DNA from: Streptomyces sp. NBC_01267
Lineage (GTDB): Bacteria > Actinomycetota > Actinomycetes > Streptomycetales > Streptomycetaceae
Direction: 5' to 3'
DNA length: 64,000 nucleotides
Assembly: GCF_036241575.1 (NCBI RefSeq)
Contig: NZ_CP108455.1
Span: 943,501 to 1,007,500, forward strand
Translations under genes and position numbers: made by a program
The notes under the pieces: generated by a model
What the model was told of the DNA's origin: nothing
The model's database searches: none
What the model saw: the letters and a program-made list of their open reading frames with translations, nothing else
In this document: positions 40,245 through 51,708 of the stretch, piece after piece
How the letters are laid out: every line of letters begins with the position of its first letter
How positions within the stretch are numbered: the stretch's first letter is position 1

Positions 40245-40290
40245 GGTCAAACTTCAGTGGCAATCGGTCAAGGTTCACTGTCACAGGACA
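40245..40290 (-). repeat. right terminal inverted repeat of the Tn7-like transposon
   Basis: Read leftward it starts TGTCCTGTGACAGTGAACCT and matches the left end at 40/46 positions. ACCGC follows on the outside, identical to the left flank. Confidence 0.92.
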
Positions 40291-40302
40291 ACCGCATACG
40301 GT

Positions 40303-41262
40303 CGGTGACCTGTGTCAATGGGTGTTCATCGATTGCCGGCGAAGGCCGATCGATTGACTTCTGTGCCATTCAGGGATGACTGTCTGCGGGGTTCGTGACA
40401 GTGGAGGATGACCGCAGACGGCGACGATCACTCTGCTCGACGGGTCTGTAGTGTGCGGCAATGACAAGAAGCGAGCGGCTCGCGGAGCAGTTGGATTGGT
40501 ACTGGCGCAAGAACCTGCGGCCACGGCTGGACGGTCTTACTGACGAGGAGTACTTCTGGGAGCCGGTGCGCGGCTGCTGGAGCATCCGCCCACGTGGCAC
40601 GTCGGCCGCACCGATGCTGGAAGGCTCGGAGGAATGGACGATGGACTCCGCGTCCCCTGCCCCGGTGCCGGCACCGGTGACCACGATTGCCTGGCGGCTG
40701 GCGCACATCATCGTCTCGTGCCTGGGCTATCGGGTCGGATGGCACTTCGGCGGCCAGGACGTCGACTCCCGGACATTCGCCTACGCGGGGACCGCTGACG
40801 AGGCGCTGGAACAGCTCGATGAGATGTACGGGAGATGGAACGCGGGGGTCCGCGAGCTCTCGGACGCCGACCTGGACAATCCGCCCACGGTGGGTCCCGA
40901 GCGGTTTCCCATGGAGAACAGGGTCCTGCACGTCAACAGGGAGCTGATCCATCACGGCGCCGAGATCTCCCTGCTGCGCGACCTCTACCGCTGGCAGGAC
41001 GGAGCCGGACCGCACCGAATATGACTTTCGGCAACCGTCGATCGAGCTTCGGAGACTGGAGACTTACGTGGAGTCCGTGACGCTCCATGGCTGCTGCCGC
41101 TGATAGGCCTCACGATCTTCAACCGCCGTTCTGCCTTCCCTACGTTCTCCTTCGGGACAGGACAGCGTCATCTGCCGTCGCCGATATGCCTTCTGGCGAC
41201 AGCGCTGACTAGCGTTGATCATCCTTCAGTGGCAATCGATCAGCGATCACTGGCACAGGTCA
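40303..41262. mobile_element. candidate non-autonomous relative of the Tn7-like element carrying a DinB-family gene
   Basis: A left-end-like sequence begins TGACCTGTGTCA at 40306 and contains ATCGATTGCC and GAAGG. A mirrored copy at 41217-41262 reads leftward TGACCTGTGCCAGTGATCGC with the same ATCGATTGCC and GAAGG spacing; 34 of the first 45 positions agree. Both resemble the ends of the neighbouring transposon (CCTGTGaCAgTG...CGATTGCC). ACGGT occurs at 40298-40302 and 41263-41267, a possible 5-bp duplication if the left end is taken as 40303. Only one gene lies inside, so movement would need the neighbour's enzymes. Confidence 0.6.
40461..41024 (+). CDS. DinB/DUF664 family protein
   Basis: 187 residues. 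The four-helix DinB fold is indicated by the N-terminal helix (RSERLAEQLDWYWRKNLRPR), the first metal His in AWRLAHIIVSCLGYR and the C-terminal NRELIHHGAEISLLRDLY with two adjacent His. Such proteins resemble mycothiol-dependent thiol transferases, and some detoxify electrophiles. It is enclosed by inverted repeats related to the Tn7-like ends. The 330 bases downstream hold the right repeat and no gene. Confidence 0.85.
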   Translation: MTRSERLAEQLDWYWRKNLRPRLDGLTDEEYFWEPVRGCWSIRPRGTSAAPMLEGSEEWTMDSASPAPVPAPVTTIAWRLAHIIVSCLGYRVGWHFGGQDVDSRTFAYAGTADEALEQLDEMYGRWNAGVRELSDADLDNPPTVGPERFPMENRVLHVNRELIHHGAEISLLRDLYRWQDGAGPHRI

Positions 41263-41356
41263 ACGGTTCTTGGCCGACTTGGGTGCGTTCGGATCGCTGA
41301 AAGCCCGAGGCCACCTTGGTGTGACCGCCGCGGAACGGTGGGCGGCCAGGTCGGTC

Positions 41357-41752
41357 TCAGTCGTCCTCGGCCGTACCGGAGGAGAGGAGTCCGCAGTTGT
41401 CGAAGTTCATGCACCCGCAGGCCAGGCAGTCGGCGACCGCGTTCCGCAGAGCCTGGGTGTCCTCGATGAACTGGTCCAGCTCGGGGATCTTGCGTTCGGC
41501 GAGAGCACGCCATTGCCGGGTGGCACCACGGTCCGCGGCGCTGTCCAGCAGCCGGCGGATCTCGGACAGGGTGAAACCGGCTCGCTGCGCCATTTTGATC
41601 AGCGCGATCCGGCGCACGGTGCCGACCGGATAGACGCGTCGGCCCCCGACCCGCTCGGCGGGCGTCAGCAGGCCGACGCTCTCGTAGTAGCGCAAAGCCG
41701 AGGGCTGCATCCTGACCCGCCGTGCGAGGTCCCCGATGCCCAGCTTCCGCAC
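41357..41752 (-). CDS. SoxR-like MerR family regulator with CX2CXCX5C cluster motif
   Basis: 131 residues from GTG 41752, five bases behind AGGGGG. A MerR HTH (GIGDLARRVRMQPSALRYYE, GRRVYPVGTVRRIALIKMAQ) leads through the dimer helix to Cys109, 112, 114 and 120 in CLACGCMNFDNC. This spacing is that of the SoxR [2Fe-2S] cluster. Divergent from an MFS exporter gene and a palindrome, it is probably a redox- or drug-responsive activator of that exporter. Confidence 0.85.
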   Translation of the reverse strand: MRKLGIGDLARRVRMQPSALRYYESVGLLTPAERVGGRRVYPVGTVRRIALIKMAQRAGFTLSEIRRLLDSAADRGATRQWRALAERKIPELDQFIEDTQALRNAVADCLACGCMNFDNCGLLSSGTAEDD

Positions 41753-41762
41753 TGGTGCCCCC

Positions 41763-41788
41763 TTGACTTCAAGCGCGCTTGAACCACC
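41763..41788 (+). promoter_or_regulatory. MerR-type promoter with 16-bp palindrome
   Basis: TTCAAGCGCGCTTGAA (41768-41783) is a perfect palindrome beginning at the last base of TTGACT (41763-41768), a good -35. About 19 bases downstream is CAGTCT as a weak -10 for the rightward MFS gene. A long 19-base spacer holding the operator is the hallmark of MerR/SoxR control. Confidence 0.65.
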
Positions 41789-41799
41789 AGTCTGACGCG

Positions 41800-43060
41800 G
41801 TGACTCTCTCATCGGCAACGCGGCTGCTGCCACGGACATATCGGCCGCTGTTCACTCATCCTCCGTTCCGTCGGCTCCTCCCGGCCCTGGCGGCCTCCGA
41901 CCTCGGTGACGGGATGAGCGTGGTCGCCGTGGCGTGGCTGGCCGTTCTGATCGCGCCTCCTGGCCGGTCCGGCCTGGTCGTCGGCGCTGCGGTCGCCGCG
42001 TACGCCCTTCCCGGGGCCGCTGGAGCGCTGCTCTTCGGCCGTTGGCTACGTCGACTCCCCGCCCAGCGGCTGCTGGCCGCGGACGCGTGGCTTCGCGCGG
42101 TACTTCTCGGCTGTGTGCCCGTGGCCTGGGCCACGGGGGTCCTGCACCCGGTGGTGTACCTCGTGCTCCTCGCCGGTTCGTCGGTGCTGCATGCCTGGGG
42201 AAGCGCGGGAAAGTACTCCCTGATCGCCCGGATACTTCCCCCCGGATCAGCGGCTGCCCGCGAACGCGCTGGTCAGCTCGTGCACCTCCGCGTCCGTCAT
42301 CATCGGACCCGCGCTCGCCGGATTCCTGGCGACAGCCGTCAGCCCGGCCTGGATCCTCGGCCTCGACGCCGTGTCCTTCACCGTCCTCGCCGTACAGGTC
42401 GGCCGGCTGGGCAACGTGGCCGGGACGACAGCGACGGCTGCGCCCATCGGGTCCGGCCGATCGGCGGCCGGGCTGAACCTGCTGCGCGGGCAGCCGGAAC
42501 TCCTGGGGATTCTCGCCCTGACGTGGTTCTTCAACTTCCTCTACGGACCGGTGGAGGTCGCACTCCCGTTGCACGTCACCGAAGACCTTCACTCCGGCGC
42601 GAACCTCCTCGGGCTGTACTGGACGCTCTTCGGAGTGGGTGCCGTTCTCGGTGCCCTGTCTGCCGGCGCCCTGCGCAGATTCCCGCTCCGGCCGGTCACC
42701 CTGGGCATCGTCGCCGGTTGGGGCCTGACGCTGGTGCCGTTCGGCCTGGGTGTTCCGGCGGGTGTCTCACTCGTCTGCTTCGCTCTGGGCGGTGTGGTCT
42801 ACGGACCCTTCACCGCACTGTCCTTCACCCTGTTCCAGGACCGCACCCCGGCAGCTCTGCTGACCACGGTCCTGGCTGTCCGAAGCGCCGCCCTTCTCAC
42901 CGCCGCGCCGGTGGGCACCGCGTTGGGCGGCCCTCTCACCGCCGCCATGGGCCCCCGGACGGTGCTGGCCGTTTCGGGAATCGCCACCATGGTGCTGGCC
43001 GTCGCCGGCGCCGCAGCGCGCGTGCGGGGAAGACGGCGGCCAGCTCCTCGGCCGGTCTGA
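41800..43060 (+). pseudogene. MFS transporter, frameshifted at a run of six C
   Basis: Probable GTG start at 41800, close to the promoter. The first frame gives helices 1-5 of an MFS exporter (ASDLGDGMSVVAVAWLAVLI, GALLFGRWLRRLPAQRLL, YSLIARILPP) and then becomes Arg/Pro-rich. The +1 frame resumes the protein (DQRLPANALVSS, VIIGPALAGFLATAVSPAW, ALTWFFNFLYGPVEVALPLH ... to 43060). Removing one C from CCCCCC at 42238-42243 restores a normal reading of about 419 codons. This is a broken gene, a phase-variable tract or a base-calling error; sequence alone cannot tell. Confidence 0.82.
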
Positions 43061-43164
43061 CGGGTGGTGGTTCAGGCGGTTCACGCCGTCAGCGGGCCGA
43101 AATCAGTCAACTTCCCGGCAATTGGCCTTGGTCCGAAGCGTTTCCCCGCACCTACGGTCGGGGC

Positions 43165-43992
43165 ATGCGGATTCGAATCGTCGACGCCTTCACCGATCAC
43201 CCCTTCACCGGCAACCCGGCCGGGGTCCTGCTCCTCGACTCCTTCCCGGACGACAGCTGGCTCCGACACGTGGCGGCGGAGGTGAACCTCTCCGAGACCG
43301 CCTTCGCCCACCCCCTGCCCGCCGGTGGCGAAGCCGACTGGGCGCTGCGCTGGTTCACCCCGGTCACCGAGGTCGACATGTGCGGTCATGCCACCCTGGC
43401 CACCGCGCATGTCCTGCACACCACAGGTGTCCTGAGCGGCACGGGCGCCGTGCCGGGCACGGTGCGCTTCGCGGCGCGCTGTGGTCTGCTCTCGGCGACG
43501 GCGCGGGAGGACGGCGCCATCACGCTGGACTTCCCCACCTCGCCGCTCACCCCTGAAGTGGTACCGGACGGCCTGGCCGAGGCGCTGGGTGCCCCGGTGG
43601 TCTCGGTCCGGGACACCGGACCGCACCTCGGGGATCTGCTCGTCGAGGTCGCCGACGAACAGACGGTCCGCTCCCTCTCGCCGGACCTCGCCGCGCTCGT
43701 GTCCCACTCCGAGCGGGGCATCATCACGACCGCCGCGGCCGAGGACCCCACCCGCGGATACGACTACGTCTCGCGCTGCTTCTTCCCCGGCGTCGGCATC
43801 GACGAGGATCCGGTGACCGGAAGCGCCCACACCGCGCTGGCCCCGTTCTGGTCTGCCAGGCTCGGGCGGAACGATCTCACCGGACTGCAGGCTTCGGCCC
43901 GCTCCGGCCTGGTACGCACCTCGGTACGCGGCGACCGCACCCTGCTCACCGGCGGTGCGGTGACCGTCATCGACGGCGAGCTGCTCGCCTGA
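43165..43992 (+). CDS. PhzF family isomerase-like protein
   Basis: 275 residues from ATG 43165. Family motifs are present: DAFTDHPFTGNPAGVLLL at the start, catalytic Glu in NLSETAFAHP, RWFTPVTEVDMCGHATLA near 70 and GIDEDPVTGSAHTALAPFW near 215. PhzF isomerises a phenazine precursor; most homologues, including stand-alone ones like this, have unknown substrates. It could share the MFS promoter, 104 bases upstream. Confidence 0.88.
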   Translation: MRIRIVDAFTDHPFTGNPAGVLLLDSFPDDSWLRHVAAEVNLSETAFAHPLPAGGEADWALRWFTPVTEVDMCGHATLATAHVLHTTGVLSGTGAVPGTVRFAARCGLLSATAREDGAITLDFPTSPLTPEVVPDGLAEALGAPVVSVRDTGPHLGDLLVEVADEQTVRSLSPDLAALVSHSERGIITTAAAEDPTRGYDYVSRCFFPGVGIDEDPVTGSAHTALAPFWSARLGRNDLTGLQASARSGLVRTSVRGDRTLLTGGAVTVIDGELLA

Positions 43993-44021
43993 CCGGCAGC
44001 CGACGGGCCCATCGACAAGGA

Positions 44022-44050
44022 GGGGGCGCACGGCGGTGCCGTACGCCCCC
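44022..44050. terminator. hairpin between convergent phzF-like and CPBP genes
   Basis: GGGGGCG-C-ACGGC pairs with GCCGT-A-CGCCCCC around a GGT loop. Confidence 0.75.
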
Positions 44051-44065
44051 CGTAGCCCCCTGCGC

Positions 44066-44866
44066 TCACCCGGTGGGCAGCCACCCGACCTTGCCCGCGA
44101 GCAGCGCGTACCCGACGAAGGCCCCGATGTCGAGCAACGAGTGCGCCACGACCAGCGGCCCCACCCGCCCCCATCGCCGGTACAGCAGGACGAACACCAC
44201 GCCCATCGCCATGTTCCCGAGGAAACCACCGACCCCTTGATAGAGGTGGTAGGAGCCGCGCAGCACCGCACTCGCCACCAGGGCGCCCATCGGACTCCAC
44301 CCGAACTGCCCCAGTCTGCGCAGCAAGTACCCGACGACGATGACTTCCTCCAGTACGGCGTTCTGCACCGCCGAGAGGATCAGCACCGGAATCTTCCACC
44401 ACACATCGGGCAGCGATTCGGGCACCACCGTCAGATTGAACCCGGTCGCCCGCGCCCCCAGGTAGAACGCCAGCCCCAGGCTCCCGATGCCCGCCGCGAC
44501 CATCGCTCCACGGCCGAGGTCCGGCCAGGGTCTGCTCCGGTCGAAACCGATGGCCCGCAGGCCCGAACCCTCCCGCAGCAGCAGATGCACCACCAGGGCG
44601 ACCGGCACCAGGGCCGTCGCGATGCCGAACAGCTGCCAGGCGAGATCGAGCCATGGTCGCCCCGGCGCGTAGGAGCCGTTGAGGTTGGCGGCCTGGTGCT
44701 TGAGTCCTCCCGGTTTCGTGAGTGCTCCGACAAAACTGATCAGCGCCGACACGCCACTCGCACCGAGCGAGAGTGCGAGCACGAGCACCGTTTCGGACCG
44801 CAAGAACCGCTGTGGCACTCCTCCTGTGGGAAGAGAATCAGCCACCTGCACGCCCTCCGCCTGCAC
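44066..44866 (-). CDS. CPBP family intramembrane metalloprotease
   Basis: About 266 residues from GTG 44866 (GGAGG five bases upstream); GTGs at 44851 and 44845 are alternatives. Eight hydrophobic segments. The Abi/Rce1 motifs are in order: EE in QNAVLEEVIVVGYLLRRL, R...YH in LRGSYHLYQG, the Asn-containing GNMAMGVVFVLLY and His in VVAHSLLDIG. Members cleave or bind prenylated or membrane peptides; target unknown. Confidence 0.85.
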   Translation of the reverse strand: MQAEGVQVADSLPTGGVPQRFLRSETVLVLALSLGASGVSALISFVGALTKPGGLKHQAANLNGSYAPGRPWLDLAWQLFGIATALVPVALVVHLLLREGSGLRAIGFDRSRPWPDLGRGAMVAAGIGSLGLAFYLGARATGFNLTVVPESLPDVWWKIPVLILSAVQNAVLEEVIVVGYLLRRLGQFGWSPMGALVASAVLRGSYHLYQGVGGFLGNMAMGVVFVLLYRRWGRVGPLVVAHSLLDIGAFVGYALLAGKVGWLPTG

Positions 44867-45149
44867 ACCTGCCTCCAGTTGGCCAATCGCGCCTGTCCCC
44901 GGCACCCTGCCGCTAGGGTCTCGAAAGCAGATACGAAGATCGTGTGCGACAGGCCGGGGGCGGGCGCCAATTCGATGGCGCGCCCGTCTTCTGTTCACTC
45001 TTCATGAGAGGCGCACCACCGCATGGGACGTCACAGCTTGCCCGATGTACCTGTGACACCTGGAACCCGGCCCCCGTCCCGGCACACCGCATCGCCGCCG
45101 GCCCCGTAGCTGCGGTGACCGGCATCGGAGCCCCCCGTGCGCCGCCCCG

Positions 45150-46673
45150 TCACCTCAAGCGCGCGGAGGCGTGCGCCGGTATCCCGACCGGCCAGGAATG
45201 CACGGGGTCGCCCAGGGCCATCAGCTCGATGTAGCGCCGGGTGGTGGCTGCCAGGGCCGCCTCGCGTTCCAGTCCGGCCTCCCGCGCCCGGTGGTAGGTG
45301 TCGACCTGCCAGGAGGCGCCGTTCGTCCGCCGTCTGCACCGCCCCTCGATGACGCCGAGGTAGTGGTCGCGGTCGGCGGGCTCGATCCCCCACGCATCGA
45401 GGCCCGCGGCGGCCAGCGGCAGCAGCTCGTCCCTGACGAGTTGCACGGCCGACAGCCGCGCCACGCCGCCCGCCCGCCCCTGCCGGGGCCATTCCAGCTC
45501 GGCCTCGATGCCGTACCGGCACGCGGCATCGAAATTGCGCGCGGCGGCTTCGAAGGGCAACCGCTTCCACACCGGTCGCGGTGCGTCGGCGAGCGCCCGC
45601 ACCAGGCCGTAGTAGAAAGCCGTGTTGGCGATGACATCGGTGACGGTCGGCCCGGCGGGCAGCACCCTGTTCTCCACCCGCAGATGGGGTACGCCGTCGG
45701 TCACGTCGTAGACCGGCCGGTTCCAGCGGTAGACGGTGCCGTTGTGCAGTGCGAGTTCCCGCAGCCGCGGCACCCCGCCGTCGTCGAGCACCTGGAGCGG
45801 GTCCTCCTCGTCGCACAGCGGAAGCAGCGGCGGGAAGTATCTGAGGTTCTCCTCGAAGAGGTCGTACGCCGAGTCGACCCAGCGCTCACCGAACCAGGTA
45901 CGGGGCCGCACGCCCTGGGTCCGGAACTCCGGGGGGCGGACATCGGTGGCCTGCAGGAAGAGCGGAGGTCTCGACTCCCGCCAGAGCTCCTTGCCGAACA
46001 GGAAGGGCGAGTTGGCGCCCAGCGCGACCTGCACCGGGGTGATGGCCTGCGCCGCGTTCCACACATCCGCGAAGCGCGCGGGGGTGACCTGGAGGTGCAA
46101 CTGCACCGACGTACAGGCGGCTTCCGGGGCGATGGACCCGGAGGTGCAGGTCAGCCGCTCCACGCCCTCGATGTCGAGGGCGAAATCCTCACCGCGGGCG
46201 GCGCACATCTGATCGTTGAGGAGCATGTACCGGTCGGCGGACGAAAAGTTCGCCGGGACGAGATCCCGTCGGGCGAGCGTCGGCAGGATGCCGATCATCA
46301 CGATGCCCGCGTCGACTTCCGCGGCTTTTCTGTGGGCGTACCCGAGACCGGTGCGGAGCTCCTCGGCCAGCCGGTCGAAGACCCGCCCGCCAAGCCGGTG
46401 CGGGACAATGTTCACTTCCAGATTGAACATGCCGAGTTCCGTCTGGAAATCCCCGCTCGCGATTCGGTCGAGAACTTCCGCATTCATCATCCGCGGCATG
46501 CCGTCGGCGCCCGCGAGATTGAGTTCGATCTCCAGTCCCATGAGATTTTTCGGGCGGTCGAACCTCTTCTCCTCCAACAGCCTCCCCAGTCCCTCCAGAC
46601 ACCGCTGGAGCTTCCTCCGGTACTGCTGGCGGCCGGACGGATCCACTCCGTCTGCCTCGACCTTTTCCCCCAT
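45150..46673 (-). CDS. glutamate-cysteine ligase family protein
   Basis: 507 residues. The start shows the GCS-type nucleotide/metal site MGLEIELNLAGADG and later NLEVNIVPH, TSVQLHLQV, RVENRVLPAGP. Streptomyces make mycothiol and ergothioneine, not glutathione. A role in gamma-glutamylcysteine formation for ergothioneine (EgtA-like) or another gamma-glutamyl product is plausible but unproven. There are no egt genes in the neighbourhood. Confidence 0.8.
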   Translation of the reverse strand: MGEKVEADGVDPSGRQQYRRKLQRCLEGLGRLLEEKRFDRPKNLMGLEIELNLAGADGMPRMMNAEVLDRIASGDFQTELGMFNLEVNIVPHRLGGRVFDRLAEELRTGLGYAHRKAAEVDAGIVMIGILPTLARRDLVPANFSSADRYMLLNDQMCAARGEDFALDIEGVERLTCTSGSIAPEAACTSVQLHLQVTPARFADVWNAAQAITPVQVALGANSPFLFGKELWRESRPPLFLQATDVRPPEFRTQGVRPRTWFGERWVDSAYDLFEENLRYFPPLLPLCDEEDPLQVLDDGGVPRLRELALHNGTVYRWNRPVYDVTDGVPHLRVENRVLPAGPTVTDVIANTAFYYGLVRALADAPRPVWKRLPFEAAARNFDAACRYGIEAELEWPRQGRAGGVARLSAVQLVRDELLPLAAAGLDAWGIEPADRDHYLGVIEGRCRRRTNGASWQVDTYHRAREAGLEREAALAATTRRYIELMALGDPVHSWPVGIPAHASARLR

Positions 46674-46800
46674 CGAAGTGCCCCTCCCGGGTGGCCGGTC
46701 ACGGCGGCAGCCGCGGCGTCACGGTCGATAATGCCCAGACTCAATGATCGGTAACTCCCCGCTCGGCGCCCAGGACGAGTAGGGTGGCCAGAAGTGTCGC

Positions 46801-47010
46801 GTGGCACATTCGCTCGGCATGACGCCTGAAGCAGTTACCGGCTCCGTGGAAGTGGTGAAAGACGCCGACGCGTTTCGGCCGACCACGCGCACAGAGAGCT
46901 TCGAGGCCGGAGACTTACACGCACAGCAAATCGGGATAATCTCCGCAGGAGAAAGACCGAATATCGACTTGTTCGCAATATTCGTGTCAGCTAGCCGAAA
47001 CATGTTGTGA
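46801..47010 (+). CDS. doubtful 69-residue protein in an AT-richer gap
   Basis: A GTG-started frame gives a peptide with MTPEAVTGSVEVVKDADAFR and GDLHAQQIGIISAGERPNID. Base composition here is lower in GC than around it and third positions are not biased, so it may be non-coding leader sequence. The rest of the 505-base gap holds an ACACGTGT palindrome near 47010-47017 and a TATAAA, possibly the promoter of the gene at 47179. Confidence 0.25.
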   Translation: MAHSLGMTPEAVTGSVEVVKDADAFRPTTRTESFEAGDLHAQQIGIISAGERPNIDLFAIFVSASRNML

Positions 47011-47178
47011 ACACGTGTCGTATAAACTCCGCGAACGAGGCAGAGAGTTGGCGCCCCGGCCCCCGGAGAGTGCAACACCCTCCAAGCCCCACGGCCCCCC
47101 TCTGACCCCCGCATTGCTGACAGTGCCGTCCGCACCGCCCACGCACCACCGTGTCTCCGAAGCGAGAGGCAATCACTT

Positions 47179-47769
47179 ATGCCGCTGTATGTCCCCCCGG
47201 CTCCCGCGCCGGCCCTGCGCAGCGTCCTCGCGGCACTCGGTTCCCCCACTGCCGTCCGCGAGGCCCGTATGCCGGCCCTTCGCACCGCTCAGGGTCCACT
47301 GACCCCCGAACTGGCCCTGCCCGTCCACGTACTGGACCAGATCATGCCGAACGGTGGAGCCCCACGCACCCGGCTCACCGGCTGGCGCTTCCTGATCCAC
47401 AGCGGTGATCGTGCGGTCGCCGCGGCGGAGACGAAACTGACGGCGGACGGCTGGACCTTCTCGCACTTCTTCGAGGGTCCGTACATCTCCGCCACCGGCA
47501 ACGCGCTGCGTCAGGCCGAGGCGATGAACACCCCGTTCCAGCCCAGGCTGCTGTCCGTGCCCGAGCTCTACATGCTGACCCTGTGGCTGCACAGTGACAC
47601 CGGCGCCGACGCCTCGGTCTCCGGCACCATGCCCGCCCCTTCGGATCTGCTGGTACCCCTCGCACCCGCACCGCCCGGGATCGCCGCGCACCGCCCGCAC
47701 CGGGCGAGCGACCTGCTTCCGGTGATGACACTGCGGCTGTCTCCGCCGCTGCTGGGCTCTCCCGCCTGA
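47179..47769 (+). CDS. hypothetical protein, conserved-looking
   Basis: 196 residues, ATG start behind AGCGAGAGGCAATCACTT. It has a Pro/Ala-rich beginning, a compact middle (TGWRFLIHSGDRAVAAAETK, WTFSHFFEGPYISATGNALR) and a helix RLLSVPELYMLTLWLHSDTG. No family recognised. A 12-bp hairpin follows it. Confidence 0.7.
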   Translation: MPLYVPPAPAPALRSVLAALGSPTAVREARMPALRTAQGPLTPELALPVHVLDQIMPNGGAPRTRLTGWRFLIHSGDRAVAAAETKLTADGWTFSHFFEGPYISATGNALRQAEAMNTPFQPRLLSVPELYMLTLWLHSDTGADASVSGTMPAPSDLLVPLAPAPPGIAAHRPHRASDLLPVMTLRLSPPLLGSPA

Positions 47770-47790
47770 CGCCGCCCGAGCCAGTCGGCC

Positions 47791-47822
47791 CGCCCCGTGA
47801 CCGCCCGTCGGGTCACGGGGCG
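47791..47822 (+). terminator. hairpin after the hypothetical gene
   Basis: CGCCCCGTGACC pairs with GGTCACGGGGCG around an 8-base loop, 22 bases behind the stop. Confidence 0.75.
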
Positions 47823-48070
47823 ACTTGGTTCCTCCCCCATCCGGACTAGCCCGGTGCGGCCACCCCGAACCACCCGAGAAGTCAGCGGAGTTGGCCTGAA
47901 CCGTCCGCACGGGTGATGCGTCCTCAAGCTGTAGCAAGTGCTGCCGCGAAATCCCTGCGGATCGACGCCCGTAGGGCAACACTGGGACCGATCGACTGAT
48001 ACGGGGGGCGGCCATGAAATCCGCATCGAGCCGCAGGACACTCACCACAACGCAGCGAAAGAACGCATCC

Positions 48071-48274
48071 ATGTGCCAGCACCAGCCATCCTGCCCGTCA
48101 GCCACCTCCGCCGACCGTGAGGCCGCGATCCTCGTGGCGCACCACCCGGAGCAGGGCTGGAGTCTGTTGTGCAACGGCGTCCTCGTCTTCGAGGACACCG
48201 GCGAACTGCTGCCGGACGGGCAGATCATCGCCCCGCACCGCCCACTGGGTGCGGGGCTGGCGACGGCCGCCTGA
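48071..48274 (+). CDS. DUF5999 family protein
   Basis: 67 residues starting MCQHQPSCPSA at ATG 48071; an ATG at 48014 would add 19 unlikely residues. HHPEQGWSLLCNGVLVFEDT and GELLPDGQIIAPHRPLG are the family hallmarks. Small Cys-containing actinobacterial protein of unknown function. The 300 bases upstream contain the terminator at 47791 and nothing else I can support. Confidence 0.85.
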   Translation: MCQHQPSCPSATSADREAAILVAHHPEQGWSLLCNGVLVFEDTGELLPDGQIIAPHRPLGAGLATAA

Positions 48275-48356
48275 GCTCCGGGGCGCGGCACGGTCCGCGC
48301 GGGGAGACCGAGCAGGCACGACTGTCAGAAGCGACGAAGCCACACCGGAGACGACG

Positions 48357-48392
48357 AAGGGCCGGCCCGGGAGACATCCCCGAACCGGCCCT
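48357..48392 (-). terminator. hairpin at the end of gcvP
   Basis: AGGGCCGG and CCGGCCCT arms flank a GC-rich loop between the convergent DUF5999 and gcvP genes. Confidence 0.6.
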
Positions 48393-48404
48393 CATGCATG
48401 TCCG

Positions 48405-51290
<2,886 letters not shown>

Positions 51291-51352
51291 GGCGGAGGCC
51301 TCCTGGTCGATACGACCTGCGAGGGGTACCACGGCACGGGTACCCGGACGGC

Positions 51353-51574
51353 CTCCCCCTCTGTCATCTCAACCTGAGAGTTTCGCCGGCAGTCGATCGA
51401 CGTGCCGACTTTCACCGTCGGTGAGGAAGGGATCCGGACGTGCCCGCCCGGCGCCCGCCCTGCTTTCCAGAGTGACCTCGTCCGTGCGGTACGTGTGCCT
51501 GAGAGATTCCGGGGAGGATTTGCTCCTTCGGCGCCTTCGGAAGAACTTCTCCGAAGGACTCTCCCGCGCGGGGT
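51353..51574 (-). promoter_or_regulatory. tandem glycine riboswitch upstream of gcvP
   Basis: Read leftward, two aptamers follow each other. The first (about 51572-51490) has GGAGAGTCC, CGCCGAAGGAGCAAATCCTC and AATCTCTCAGGCAC. The second (about 51480-51353) has CACTCTGGAAAG, CACCGACGGTGAAAG and GCGAAACTCTCAGG. This is the double aptamer that turns on gcv genes when glycine is plentiful. It ends about 60 bases before the gcvP start; no clear intrinsic terminator is seen, so control may act on ribosome access. Confidence 0.93.
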
Positions 51575-51708
51575 CAGTAGCCAATGGCCAGCCTACCAGC
51601 GAGATAGATCGCGCTGCGTTCGAGTGGCCGAAGCCCCGGATCTGCACTTCTGTAGGGGTGATCACCTCCCCGGTGACCAGAGAGACGTTGCGATCAGTTG
51701 GAGGGACC

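Larger units (their letters stand above)
34629..40290 (+). mobile_element. Tn7-like transposon (TnsA-TnsB-TnsC-TniQ plus methyltransferase)
   Basis: Both ends are defined. Left TIR 34629-34674 and right TIR 40245-40290 are inverted copies matching at 40 of 46 positions and starting TGTCCTGTGACAG. The five flanking bases are ACCGC on both sides (34624-34628, 40291-40295), a perfect target-site duplication of the size made by Tn7/Tn5053-type transposases. Inside the ends, TGCCACTGAACTTTGACC-like subrepeats recur, as expected of TnsB sites. The element is 5,662 bp and holds five genes, all rightward, each overlapping the next by about four bases. Confidence 0.93.

Noticed and set aside
34629..40290. 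CRISPR array or Cas gene in the Tn7-like element
   Set aside because: I looked for short spaced repeats and Cas-like genes and saw none; the repeats present are at the ends only and fit transposase sites.
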